DNA of 64,000 nucleotides from an uncultured Acetatifactor sp. (GTDB lineage Bacteria > Bacillota > Clostridia > Lachnospirales > Lachnospiraceae), in NCBI GenBank assembly GCA_910584235.1, contig CAJTZD010000001.1, positions 124,001 to 188,000 on the forward strand. The letters run 5' to 3'. How positions within the stretch are numbered: position 1 is the first letter of the stretch; the number at the start of each line of letters is the position of its first letter. Below, piece after piece: positions 55,848 to 64,000 of the stretch. A program made the position numbers and the translations under genes. Below the pieces are notes generated by a model. That model ran no database searches. It saw nothing but the letters and a program-made list of their open reading frames with translations, and was not told the DNA's origin.

Positions 55848-55890
55848 ACCTTTTTTATAGTAAGAAAAAATTGCATAAAATTGCATAAGA

Positions 55891-55925
55891 AAGCGCCCCG
55901 CAGCTTGTCAGCAATCAGGGCGCTT
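55891..55925 (-). terminator. Terminator after the 184-residue membrane protein gene
   Basis: AAGCGCCC (55891-55898) pairs with GGGCGCTT (55918-55925) around a 19-nt loop. On the minus strand the stem is followed by TCTTATG. It lies 39 bp past the stop of the membrane protein gene and upstream of leuC. Confidence 0.7.
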
Positions 55926-55964
55926 CTTTTCCTGTATCAAACAGTTTTGCTTTCTCTGTCAGCT

Positions 55965-56519
55965 TTATACATACCAGTGGATATTTCCTGCATTTGTCTG
56001 GGCTGAATTGCCTGAGATGTCAGTATTATAGATTGTCAGCGTCTTTCCGCCGTCAGCCGCATACTCTACATGGTCTCCGGAAATCCTCTGCTTGAAGTAC
56101 TGTACACCATCGTTGTCATAGACAATGGTTGGAAGCGCTTCCAGAGGATCCTCCTTTTTCTCCGCCGTTCCCGAAGCGGCTACGCCAAAAAGCCTGCCGA
56201 TCATTCTCAGCACGTCAATTCCCAGGAAGAACTGGCATACAATAAAGGCCAGCACAGCTACGATGACAATGGGGACCAGAATCCTAAGTAACACTGTGCC
56301 CACCAGCCAGATGACTCCGTGAAATGCCGCGCCTCCCAGCTTTCCTTTGCCTCCCTCTGCTTTGATCAGCGTCTTCAGGACACCGATGATGGTCAGAATC
56401 ACCGCCAATCCGGTAAAAAGCCCTGATGCGAATTCAGAGTTCTCTCCTCCCACGTTTCCTACCAGCACATCACATACGACTTTAAAGATAACGCCAACAA
56501 TTGTGAATAAAAATCCCAT
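55965..56519 (-). CDS. Membrane protein of unknown function, next to the sigma fusion gene
   Basis: The protein has 184 residues with about four hydrophobic segments in residues 1-125 and a soluble C-terminal part of mixed beta character (TIVYDNDGVQYFKQRISGD). ATG 56519 has AAAGGAG; a frame from 56699 lacks one. It lies 195 bp after the membrane-anchored sigma gene on the same strand and has a terminator, so it may be its co-transcribed partner. I do not recognise a family. Confidence 0.7.
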   Translation of the reverse strand: MGFLFTIVGVIFKVVCDVLVGNVGGENSEFASGLFTGLAVILTIIGVLKTLIKAEGGKGKLGGAAFHGVIWLVGTVLLRILVPIVIVAVLAFIVCQFFLGIDVLRMIGRLFGVAASGTAEKKEDPLEALPTIVYDNDGVQYFKQRISGDHVEYAADGGKTLTIYNTDISGNSAQTNAGNIHWYV

Positions 56520-56714
56520 CTTTTTTCTCCTTTTGCATACATTTCCCCCGCTCTCTATCAAAGTCTGTATCTTCCCCCCTTTCCGACCAGACCGCCGGGA
56601 GCTTTCGGACGCCGGCCCGGGGTAATCCCGGCCGCCCGCTATATGCCTGCATATAGACTCCTGATATTGTATTCCCCGCGGAAAGGGAAGTCGGGACAAT
56701 TCTGCAAAAGTTTT

Positions 56715-58667
56715 TTACTCTATGATGACTTTCACCTGAAAATTTTGGTCGTAATTGTACCATGGATCCTTAAGGCGCAGTTCCACCCAGTCCGGCGCGC
56801 CCTCCGCGCCCTCCGGCTGTTGCAAGTTCAAGAATACTCCTGCTCCTCCCATATGGGCGCTGCCGCCTTCGATCCAGTTGCCGTCCCTGTACAGTCCAAG
56901 CCATGTCTCCTGGTCCAGCTCAAAGGAGGCCCCTGCCTCCTCCCGGGGGGGATTTCCATAGAAGTATCTGGAATCAATGTCTGAATCCTGAAACAAAAGA
57001 TTCCCCGCGGAAATCGGCTCCAGCATCAGTTCATACACGAATGTAGGCTCCAGCGCATAGTTCACAACCCAGTCTTCGCCATCTTCATAGACGATCTCAT
57101 CCCCCGTTTCATAATACTCCATATGGACACCTGTCAAATGGTAACCTGAGCCGTCGGGAAACAGCAGTGTCTCATCACAGGCAACGGTTTCTCCCTCTTC
57201 CTTGGGGAGCGCGATATATGCCCCGCCGGAAATCTGACTGCTCTCCATACGCAGATAGGGGATCGTCATGGTGTACTCTCCCGGCTCCAGGGGCGGAAAG
57301 GTCAACACCACCTCATCCAGCCCCCAAAAGCCGCAGTCGGTCCAATTCGCTTCCCATACAGTCCCATCCGCTCCCGTCAATGTGACCATTTTCGTGTCCC
57401 CCCTGTCCACCAGATAGGGGGAAAGCCCATATTTGCCAGCATCCAGCCCCTCATTTAGGAGATACAGGGAAAATCTGGTCTCTTCCTCATTTCTGATACC
57501 AGGGCACACCACAAATCCCGTGTCCCCGAAAGGATGAAAGGCCCCAATGGCGGAAATATCCTCCTGTACCGAAACCCTGGACAATGTCACGGTAAACTTC
57601 GGGTTAGGGCCCTGGAGGTTCAGGGGCTTTGTATGCATTACCTCTTCCTCTCCCTCCCACGTTGAGTAAGTGAACGTATCGTCAGAATATCGCTCAACTG
57701 CTGCCAGTTCAATCTCTATCGTAAAGCTTTCCGGCAATTCCTCCTCTGGCTGCCATGTCTTTATCAACTGCACATTGTCAAAATCCTGTTTGCTCCCCCC
57801 TGATCCCATCGCCAGATCCTTTACCTCAAGCGAAATGGCATAAGTCTGATACACAGTATTCTGCCTGGTCCTTTCCTCCTCATTCTCCGGCTCCTTGTCC
57901 GTTTTGCAGTCAATGCTGAAGTACATACGCCCGTCTCTGTATGCCACGTTGTCCACAGAGAACGTAAAGCCGTCCGCCCAACAGGGATCCGAAACTTCCG
58001 TCATCCGGTAGATAGGATTCTCCTCGGACCAGCTGAAGCCCACGCCCTCCGCGAACTGGAAGTACCTGCTTACGATGACCGCACATGCCGCCAGCAGCAG
58101 GATGATAAGGCCGATGACCAGTATCTTCCACAGCTTCTTTAAGCTGCGCTGCCCGCGCTTCTTCACCGTCTCGTAGTTCAGGGCCAGTTTCTCTGCGATT
58201 TCCTGGTAGGACAGGCCCTGGTAATACTTCATCCGGATGATCTGGCTGTCCATGGGATCCAGTTTATCTATGGCTGCCTCCAATTCCTCCCGCGTATACT
58301 CCCCGTCTCCTGCGCCTCCCGGCGCCCGGAAAGCTTCCTGTCCGTCCTCTTTCCATGCCTGCTCCCCGGAGGCGGCGCTCTCCGCCCTCTCCCTGCGGCA
58401 GTTGTCACGATAGCGGTTCAGGGCTTTTCTGTCCGCTATCATGCACAGATAGTTCCTCAGGCTGCTCTTTGCCTCATCATATCTGTCCGCATGCAGACAA
58501 AATTCCGAGAATGCGTCATTCACACATTCCCGGATGTCCTCTGGATTCTGCAGGCGTCTGGCACATACGCTCCACAGCAGCCCCGTGTATGTCTCCAGCA
58601 AAGCTGCCGCGCCTTTGTTTTTATCCTGTTTTATCAGTTCCTGTATCTCCTGATCCGTGTATGCCAT
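56715..58667 (-). CDS. Membrane-anchored ECF sigma factor fused to a DUF4179-like extracellular domain
   Basis: The protein has 650 residues. Residues 20-92 form sigma region 2 (LRNYLCMIADRKALNRYRD is the -10-binding part). Residues 125-180 form sigma region 4 with helix-turn-helix YQEIAEKLALNYETVKKRG. Directly after it a single span (182-203) leads to about 445 extracytoplasmic residues rich in beta strands, with the DUF4179-like pattern FSVDNVAYRDGRMYFSIDCK. In related Firmicutes ECF sigma and DUF4179 anti-sigma-like proteins are separate genes; here they are one chain with no internal stop. Release by proteolysis would be needed for the sigma part to work, which is inference. ATG 58667 follows GGGGG. 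Confidence 0.85.
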   Translation of the reverse strand: MAYTDQEIQELIKQDKNKGAAALLETYTGLLWSVCARRLQNPEDIRECVNDAFSEFCLHADRYDEAKSSLRNYLCMIADRKALNRYRDNCRRERAESAASGEQAWKEDGQEAFRAPGGAGDGEYTREELEAAIDKLDPMDSQIIRMKYYQGLSYQEIAEKLALNYETVKKRGQRSLKKLWKILVIGLIILLLAACAVIVSRYFQFAEGVGFSWSEENPIYRMTEVSDPCWADGFTFSVDNVAYRDGRMYFSIDCKTDKEPENEEERTRQNTVYQTYAISLEVKDLAMGSGGSKQDFDNVQLIKTWQPEEELPESFTIEIELAAVERYSDDTFTYSTWEGEEEVMHTKPLNLQGPNPKFTVTLSRVSVQEDISAIGAFHPFGDTGFVVCPGIRNEEETRFSLYLLNEGLDAGKYGLSPYLVDRGDTKMVTLTGADGTVWEANWTDCGFWGLDEVVLTFPPLEPGEYTMTIPYLRMESSQISGGAYIALPKEEGETVACDETLLFPDGSGYHLTGVHMEYYETGDEIVYEDGEDWVVNYALEPTFVYELMLEPISAGNLLFQDSDIDSRYFYGNPPREEAGASFELDQETWLGLYRDGNWIEGGSAHMGGAGVFLNLQQPEGAEGAPDWVELRLKDPWYNYDQNFQVKVIIE

Positions 58668-58805
58668 TTACGCCTGCCCCCGAAGTCATTTTGTGTATTT
58701 TAAAATTTTCTTCATTGATACCCGGCTCACAATCGGAAAGCGCCATAAACTGACGGCATACATTACCGCCCGTGAGCATAGGCCGGCTTGCGGCTGCCCG
58801 CTTTA

Positions 58806-59762
58806 TCAGCTTTCCACCGTAGACAGGATAAGGCTCATATTTCCGTTCCCCTCCACCTTTCCAAAGCCACAGGGGATGATAAAGTGATCGCCTTTGCGAA
58901 CCTCCGCTCCGTTCATGGTACCTGCTCCCTCCAGCACGGATGCGGCCAGGAAGGGATATTTCTGCTCAAATGACGCGTTGCCGTTTACATCCAGTTTGAA
59001 AATAGTATATTTCCCGCAGGCATATATCTGGTTCAGCTCATTCTCCGGCAATCCGTTTGCAGACTTTACGCTCTCCTGTGCGCTCTTGGCCGGAACCGTA
59101 ATCACATCCAGGCTCTTGTCGATATGGAGTTCTCGGCTCTTGCCGTTCTGGAGCCGGTCATAGTCATAGAGCCTGTAAGTGATGGCGCTGTTCTGCTGGG
59201 TTTCCAGGATCAGTGTATGAGCCTTGATGGCATGTACCGTCCCGGGGTCAATTTGAAGAAAATCCCCCTTGTGGATGGGGATCTCCCGGATCAGTTCCGT
59301 CCATTTCCCCTGCCGCACCATTTCCTCCAGTTCTTCTTTCGTCCTGGCGTTATGGCCGATGACGATGGCCGCATCTTCCGCACAGTCACAGATAAACCAG
59401 CACTCCGTCTTGCCCAGGCTGCCGTTCTCGTAAACTTGCGCGTAGGCATCGTCCGGATGCACCTGGATGCTCAAGTCGTCCTGGGCATCAATGATCTTGG
59501 TTAACAGCGGATATCTGTCATAGGGCAGATTCCCGAAAAGTTCCGGATGCTTATCCCAAAGCCCGGACAGCTTCTCTCCCTGGAAGCTTCCGCTGCGGAC
59601 AGTCCCGTCTCCCTCAGGATGGGCGGAGATTCCCCAGCATTCCCCGATGCCGTCTCCCTCTACCGGATATCCGAATTCCTCCCGCAGCCTGGTGCCGCCC
59701 CAGATATTATGGGTGCATACCGGATCTAAAAAAAGCAGTTCATGCAACTGATTTTCTTTCAT
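58806..59762 (-). CDS. manA: Mannose-6-phosphate isomerase, class I
   Basis: The protein has 318 residues. Zinc-site motif LSIQVHPDDAYA, the substrate loop KTECWFICDC and KGDFLQIDPGTVHAIKAHTLILETQQ are present. It interconverts mannose 6-phosphate and fructose 6-phosphate. ATG 59762 has AGGGGG 8 nt upstream. It follows the ROK fructokinase gene, which fits a shared role in hexose entry. Confidence 0.95.
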   Translation of the reverse strand: MKENQLHELLFLDPVCTHNIWGGTRLREEFGYPVEGDGIGECWGISAHPEGDGTVRSGSFQGEKLSGLWDKHPELFGNLPYDRYPLLTKIIDAQDDLSIQVHPDDAYAQVYENGSLGKTECWFICDCAEDAAIVIGHNARTKEELEEMVRQGKWTELIREIPIHKGDFLQIDPGTVHAIKAHTLILETQQNSAITYRLYDYDRLQNGKSRELHIDKSLDVITVPAKSAQESVKSANGLPENELNQIYACGKYTIFKLDVNGNASFEQKYPFLAASVLEGAGTMNGAEVRKGDHFIIPCGFGKVEGNGNMSLILSTVES

Positions 59763-59787
59763 TTCTATTTCCCCCTTACATTGTCTT

Positions 59788-59817
59788 GCCCTGAAATGCA
59801 TTTTTACATTTCAGGGC
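59788..59817 (-). promoter_or_regulatory. Hairpin between fructokinase and manA genes
   Basis: GCCCTGAAATG (59788-59798) pairs perfectly with CATTTCAGGGC (59807-59817) around 8 nt. It lies 26 bp before the manA ATG. There is no T-run, so it is more likely a transcript-stabilising or attenuating element than a terminator. Confidence 0.5.
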
Positions 59818-59894
59818 CTGTTTTCTGCATTTTCTGCAATATGTACCTACCGCATATAATCGCTGATCCTGCACTTTCCTGCATTGTAGATCCA

Positions 59895-60767
59895 TCAGCC
59901 CAGCGCGTCCAGTCCCAGCTTGATAGCGCCCTTGATGCCCGGATCCTCCCCCAGAGCGGGCGGTACGATATATTCGTCGATTCTTTCCGTGATCATCTCA
60001 TGGGCCACATACCCGTTCAGCAGGCGCTGCACTTCTTTTCTGACCATGCCGAACAGCTTCTCCTGATGCATCACGCCGCCCCACAGGATGATCTTCTGAG
60101 GGGAATAGGTCAGGATATAATCCGTGATCGCCTGGGCGATATAGTAGGCTTCCAATTCCCATACCTCGTCCCTGTCCGCCAGTTCCGCAGCCTTTTTGCC
60201 CCAGCGGGCCTCAATGGACGGCCCTGCGGCCAGCCCCTCCATACAGGTCTTGTGGAACGGGCACTTCCCCTCATAGGTGTCCTTGGGATGCTTCATCAGC
60301 AGGATATGTCCTCCCTCCGGATGCACCAGGCCGTGCAGCAGCCCGCCGTTTACATAGACGCCCACTCCCACTCCTGTGCCTATGGTAATATAAATGGCGC
60401 TGTCCAGTCCTTTCGCGGCTCCCCAGGTCACCTCTCCCAGCACCGCGCCGTTTACGTCCGTGTCAAAGCCCACCGGCACGCCCAGCGCGTCCTCAAATGC
60501 CCCCACAATATTGCAGTTGCTCCAGCCGGCCTTGGGAGTCTTCGTGATATAGCCGTAGGTCTTCGACTTCCTGTCCAGATCCACAGGACCAAAGCACCCG
60601 ATGCCCAGCGCTTTGACGTCCTTTCCCTTATAGTAGGCTACCATATCCGCAAAAGTCTCCTCCGGCTGCCTGGTAGGGAAAGATACCCTGTCCTGGATCA
60701 CGCCGTTCTCATCGCCCACCGCGCATACCATTTTTGTACCGCCCGCCTCGATTCCTCCTATCAACAT
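59895..60767 (-). CDS. ROK-family fructokinase
   Basis: The protein has 290 residues. It starts MLIGGIEAGGTKMVCAVGDE with the ROK ATP-binding loop. The zinc site is clear (HPEGGHILLMKHP, then GKCPFHKTCMEGLAAGPSIE), as in bacterial zinc-dependent fructokinases (ScrK/GmuE type). It phosphorylates fructose, possibly other hexoses. ATG 60767 has AAGGAGG; the frame from 60821 has no site. Confidence 0.92.
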   Translation of the reverse strand: MLIGGIEAGGTKMVCAVGDENGVIQDRVSFPTRQPEETFADMVAYYKGKDVKALGIGCFGPVDLDRKSKTYGYITKTPKAGWSNCNIVGAFEDALGVPVGFDTDVNGAVLGEVTWGAAKGLDSAIYITIGTGVGVGVYVNGGLLHGLVHPEGGHILLMKHPKDTYEGKCPFHKTCMEGLAAGPSIEARWGKKAAELADRDEVWELEAYYIAQAITDYILTYSPQKIILWGGVMHQEKLFGMVRKEVQRLLNGYVAHEMITERIDEYIVPPALGEDPGIKGAIKLGLDALG

Positions 60768-60860
60768 GTCCTGTTCCTCCTTGACAAAATTGTGTTCCGG
60801 CTGCGGCACAGCCAATTCCACTGCGCGCCGCCATAATTAATGTCTATTATACACGAAACC

Positions 60861-60880
60861 GGGGACAAATGATAGTCCCC
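60861..60880. promoter_or_regulatory. Small hairpin upstream of the fructokinase gene
   Basis: GGGGAC and GTCCCC flank an 8-nt loop. TATAAT on the minus strand lies about 10 bp downstream (near 60847-60852), but no -35 fits, so this is either an end structure for the TPR gene or an operator. Confidence 0.35.
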
Positions 60881-60915
60881 AGTCCATTTTTCTTGTCAAA
60901 TCTTACGCCCAAATC

Positions 60916-63591
60916 TTACATTTCCTGCTCCCGCTGCTTTTTCTCCATTTCGCTGCGGCGGAAATTGCGGTAGATATCATTTGTCACATATTCCGATATG
61001 CTCTGCCTGCCGCTCAGATACAACTCCTCGTTGGTCATATAGTCGTTTCCGAAAATGAAGTTTAGGTTCCTCTCGCGGCGGTCCAGTTCCTGTGCGATGG
61101 CCTCCCTGGCCTGCCTGATCTGATACTGCTGCTGTTCCCATACCGCCTGCTGCTCTTCTCTTTTGCGTTTTTCCCAGTCGTTGATGTCAGCCTGAAGCTT
61201 CTTGACTTTCTCCCGGTTCGCCTCACTAAGCTTGGGATCGGTCAGGAGATCATCAATAAATTCGCGGAGGTCTTTCATCGAAAACAGGCTTCCGCCATAA
61301 AAGCCGATCATATAGTTAACCGCTTGCTCCGCAAATTCAGGACAACGTTCCTTCCAGGCTTTCCAGGCCCAGAACTCTTCTTCCTGTTCATCCAGTCCTG
61401 AGTAGGTGGAGACCAGCTCACTCAGAGCAGCCTTTCTGCCCGCATGGTATTGGTGAAAATAGACTTCAGCGGCAAAATCCGCCAGAATCAATCCGATATC
61501 AGGGTCTGCTTTCTGGTGCAGCTCTTCCTTTCCATATCCGTATATTCGCGACAGTTCGCGCAGTATATCCGTATTGGTACGCCAGAATCCATGCTCGGAC
61601 CACTTCGGCTCGACCTTCAGCATACACACCGCATGGTACAGAATACACTCCAGGGCCACCACCGGCTGCCAGGTATCGTTGCCGCCATACCGGCGTTTGC
61701 GGCTGTTCTTTCCGTGCTGCTTCGCCAACTCCAGCCAATCCCGGGGCGTCTCCTCCTCTTTCATCCTTTCCATAAGCCACCTCGTTATGGGAGAGGGCAC
61801 AAAGGGAAGCTTTACGGAACTATCCCTCTTTTCCATGGCAAGAGCGTTCTGATCCGCTTCATCCGGATTCCTGGCCCCATGGATTCCGGCACTGTAATAC
61901 ATCAGATAGGCATGCCTCCAGCCGGATGTCTTTACCCCCATAGCTTTCTGCATTTCCTGACATCTGGACTTCCAATCCGTATACTGCCGGTATTCCTCGC
62001 AGTCGCCCTGCGTAATCTCCTCCATCGCCTGGCCATACGCTTTCCTGATTTTCTCCAACGCCTTACTCTGACGGTTTGAGTATCGTCTGTTTATAGGAAT
62101 CATGGGCAGTATCTGGAAGATAAGCATGAAAAACAAAAAAGCGAGAAACATTACCGGTATATAGGTAAGGATGCCTAATGCATGCAGATTACCTGTCCTG
62201 CTCCCAGTATATTTTTCTATAAAGAGCGGCATAAAAAGAACAAAAATCGCCCATGCTATTCCAAATAAAACTATGGATACCAAAGAGAATCCGGCAGCAA
62301 TGTTATCTCTCCTGTCTATTTTCTTCTTTAGGCCGGAAAGATCATCGAACTCTCTCTTCATAGGTGCCAGGAGTTCCTGCAGCCTTGCAGCCGCCCGCCG
62401 CTCCATATTCAGCTTTGCTTCTTCTGTACGCTTATGCAGCTTCCAGTAAGAGCCCACCCTTCTGGCGGCATCACTCATCTCGAAATGGGGCGGGGCGCTC
62501 ACCTCCTCATACCCCTCTGTCGTCCTACATCCGGTAAGCTGCCGGAATGCCTGGGTATGATCCTTGAAATACTCCACATCGATTTTGCTGTCTGCCTCCT
62601 TGTAGAAATGCCCTGCCAGCTGGAAGTTCGGCTTTACGCCTATGCCGGTCTCGTAAAAGCGGCCCAGCTGCAGGCATCCCTGCCTGTTGCCAGCGCTGGC
62701 GGCCACCCCGGCCCAGTAGCAGGCGATCCCATTGTCCCAGGGAAGCCCTGCCGCCGCTCCCTGTTTGGCATCGTACAATCGGGCCGCCAACTCCCCTTCC
62801 TTTCTCTCGGCGCCGTACACCCTCCAGAAAGAAGACAGATTCTCCAGCTCTTTATAGGCCTCTTCTTCCTCCAGCCGTCCTCCCCATTTTGCTGCTGTCA
62901 CAAGGGTGCCCATATCCTCCATAAGCTTCTGTGCTTCCTCTTTCTCTGTTCCGGAGGCTTTCGCAAGGAATTCTTCACAGAATTTTCCCGCGTATTCGAT
63001 ATCACTGACCTGAATTGCTCCGCTCTGTACCCGCTTTCCATCGGATGTCCGGGCGGCCGGCTCCCTTTCCGGAGCTTCCTGCTGCTTTGTTCTCTCTGCG
63101 CTTTCCTTGTCCGTGGCCCATCCCGCGGCTTTTTCTTTGGCGGCTTCTTTCGCCTCTGTCTCGGCTTCCAGACGCCGTTGCTCTGCCAGGGCCTTCTCCA
63201 CGATTTTCCGACACTCCCCGGCCAGTTCCACACTGTCTCTATAATCCTGCGCCTCCTCAAAATAAGACAGTGCTGCCTCATAACGTTTCTGTTGCTGCAA
63301 AGCCTTTGCCTGCCTGTAGGCCCACTCTTTGCCCAGCTGTACCAGCTTCTCCGCCTGGCCTCCATGGGCTACGGCCTGCCGGTACGCTTCCATCTGCCTC
63401 CAATCCTTTTTCCAGACCAGAAATGCTTCAGGCTCATCTACCCGGTTATCCGCCAAGAGCAGATAATACCAGCTGATTCCATCGGCCGGGTTCTCTTTTA
63501 CCGCCCGCCTTGCGATATCGCTAGCTTCGTCATACTCTTTCTCCTCCATTGCAAGTTCAATTCGCTGATACAGTTTCTTTACATCTGCCAT
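60916..63591 (-). CDS. Large TPR/Sel1-like membrane protein of unknown function
   Basis: The protein has 891 residues. The N-terminus (1-130) is TPR-like, with two helical repeats around EEKEYDEASDIARRAVKENP and RYEAALSYFEEAQDY. A charged Ala/Glu/Lys-rich stretch follows (about 130-180). A Sel1-like segment (ACYWAGVAASAGNRQGCLQL, then GRFYETGIGVKPN) comes next. Two membrane spans lie around residues 435-515 and a Gln/Arg/Glu-rich coiled end follows. No enzyme motif is visible. ATG 63591 has GGGGGATGAAGGA; the frame from 63699 overlaps the upstream gene. It and the partial membrane protein upstream probably act together. Confidence 0.72.
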   Translation of the reverse strand: MADVKKLYQRIELAMEEKEYDEASDIARRAVKENPADGISWYYLLLADNRVDEPEAFLVWKKDWRQMEAYRQAVAHGGQAEKLVQLGKEWAYRQAKALQQQKRYEAALSYFEEAQDYRDSVELAGECRKIVEKALAEQRRLEAETEAKEAAKEKAAGWATDKESAERTKQQEAPEREPAARTSDGKRVQSGAIQVSDIEYAGKFCEEFLAKASGTEKEEAQKLMEDMGTLVTAAKWGGRLEEEEAYKELENLSSFWRVYGAERKEGELAARLYDAKQGAAAGLPWDNGIACYWAGVAASAGNRQGCLQLGRFYETGIGVKPNFQLAGHFYKEADSKIDVEYFKDHTQAFRQLTGCRTTEGYEEVSAPPHFEMSDAARRVGSYWKLHKRTEEAKLNMERRAAARLQELLAPMKREFDDLSGLKKKIDRRDNIAAGFSLVSIVLFGIAWAIFVLFMPLFIEKYTGSRTGNLHALGILTYIPVMFLAFLFFMLIFQILPMIPINRRYSNRQSKALEKIRKAYGQAMEEITQGDCEEYRQYTDWKSRCQEMQKAMGVKTSGWRHAYLMYYSAGIHGARNPDEADQNALAMEKRDSSVKLPFVPSPITRWLMERMKEEETPRDWLELAKQHGKNSRKRRYGGNDTWQPVVALECILYHAVCMLKVEPKWSEHGFWRTNTDILRELSRIYGYGKEELHQKADPDIGLILADFAAEVYFHQYHAGRKAALSELVSTYSGLDEQEEEFWAWKAWKERCPEFAEQAVNYMIGFYGGSLFSMKDLREFIDDLLTDPKLSEANREKVKKLQADINDWEKRKREEQQAVWEQQQYQIRQAREAIAQELDRRERNLNFIFGNDYMTNEELYLSGRQSISEYVTNDIYRNFRRSEMEKKQREQEM

Positions 63592-63604
63592 TCCTTCATC
63601 CCCC

Positions 63605-64000
63605 CTACCATTGATACCATTTGCTCCATTCTCCAAGCTGGGCTTCCACTCCGGGCACTGTCTCATATTCCGCTGCCAGCTCCTCCCGAATCGCATCATT
63701 CAAAGGTTTGATTACATTATTGTCATATGGAATCAAGTCATCATACAGTTTGTTGAATTTCAAAGCAATCTGCCCGCATTTCAGGAACCAGAGGGAACCG
63801 AGGACGATTGCAATGGTAACAATCAAAAGATGGACTATACTCGAAAATATTCCCAACGGTTCCCCGATAAGAAATGTCACAAATCCAAGACCCATGACTG
63901 TAAGGAACCCCCGCAGTAAATGGAAATCATCCCGTGTTGTCTCCCAGGCAAATCCCAAAAAGAGCAGCGAGACCGGCATATAGAAACGCAGACAAAGCGG
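63605..64000 (-). CDS. Membrane protein, N-terminus beyond the window
   Basis: The frame has at least 131 residues and is open to the right edge; an ATG at 63979 has no clear ribosome site, so the gene probably begins outside. Two hydrophobic segments (LGFVTFLIGEPLGIFSS and HLLIVTIAIVLGSLWFL) are followed by a polar C-terminal half ending LGEWSKWYQW. It ends 13 bp before the TPR/Sel1 gene, so the two are probably co-transcribed. No family recognised. Confidence 0.65.
   Translation of the reverse strand, partial: PLCLRFYMPVSLLFLGFAWETTRDDFHLLRGFLTVMGLGFVTFLIGEPLGIFSSIVHLLIVTIAIVLGSLWFLKCGQIALKFNKLYDDLIPYDNNVIKPLNDAIREELAAEYETVPGVEAQLGEWSKWYQW

Noticed and set aside
55791..55964. T-box riboswitch before leuC
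   Set aside because: The 174-bp region is too short and is occupied by a terminator and a direct repeat, and no T-box sequence was seen.
56715..58667. Two adjacent genes (sigma and anti-sigma) miscalled as one
   Set aside because: No stop, start or ribosome site lies between region 4 and the membrane span, so one chain is the direct reading. Verification from other assemblies is still the deciding test.
62434..63711. 425-residue + strand open frame opposite the TPR/Sel1 gene
   Set aside because: Shadow frame with shadow-type composition and no start signal; the minus-strand gene has a strong ribosome site and sensible repeats.

Overview
This is a gene-dense chromosomal segment of a Gram-positive anaerobe, most likely a member of the Lachnospiraceae (Clostridia). 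The pointers are a TIGR03960/DUF2344 pair next to an RNase E/G-family gene, ribosomal protein L27 with a cleavable N-terminal extension plus its protease Prp, DinR-type SOS boxes between yneA-like and lexA genes, rubrerythrin, and a mre-pbp2-min-rodA cluster. Strong AGGAGG-type ribosome sites are used throughout, sometimes with GTG or TTG starts. I saw no rRNA, tRNA, CRISPR array, prophage or insertion sequence. Everything appears to be core or lineage-specific chromosome.

Layout. 1-8.8 kb (+ strand): a truncated gene end, a MoxR-DUF58-DUF4129 membrane operon, then TIGR03960 radical SAM, DUF2344, RNase E/G-like and NUDIX genes. 8.8-11.4 kb (-): dtd, AI-2E-type permease, rubrerythrin. 11.4-15.1 kb: a divergent region with three tandem palindromic repeats, ttcA-like and tyrosine recombinase genes (+), and the yneA-like/lexA SOS pair. 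15.1-19.4 kb (-): the L21-Prp-L27-Obg-YhbY-NadD-YqeK-RsfS operon, with a promoter and probable L21 leader. 19.4-25.8 kb (-): cytidylate-kinase-like gene, then HlyD-like-yggS-sepF-aroB-lspA-rluD. 25.9-37.3 kb (-): the cell shape and division cluster (DUF4321, radC, mreBCD, PBP2, minCDE, rodA, mgsA, D,D-carboxypeptidase, and a small P-loop protein with its own promoter). 37.5-52 kb (-): methionine gamma-lyase-like, a nucleotidyltransferase-MiaA fusion, mutL, an AAA/PD-(D/E)XK protein, PNPOx and MarR genes with a perfect operator, mutS, a DUF3298-like lipoprotein, ruvB, ruvA. 52-64 kb (-): MATE, leuD, leuC, a small membrane protein, a membrane-anchored sigma factor, manA, ROK fructokinase, a large TPR/Sel1 membrane protein and a partial membrane protein.

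How the genes work together. The window combines genome maintenance (lexA, yneA, radC, mutS, mutL, ruvAB), cell envelope growth and division placement (mre, min, rodA, PBP2, sepF, MoxR operon), ribosome assembly and tRNA modification (obgE, rsfS, yhbY, rluD, miaA, ttcA, dtd), and central metabolism (leuCD, aroB, nadD, manA, fructokinase, mgsA).

The least ordinary items are: (1) a single polypeptide joining an ECF-type sigma factor, one membrane span and a large extracytoplasmic DUF4179-like region; (2) an intact-looking nucleotidyltransferase domain fused in frame to MiaA; (3) a dispersed, degenerate 18-bp sequence found at the starts or in the linkers of unrelated genes (radC, minD, MATE, rluD, the AI-2E permease, mutL), tandem and read in two frames in radC; (4) three 39-bp tandem palindromes between rubrerythrin and ttcA; and (5) a 36-bp tandem repeat giving an Arg/Ser-rich cytoplasmic tail to the HlyD-like protein beside sepF.
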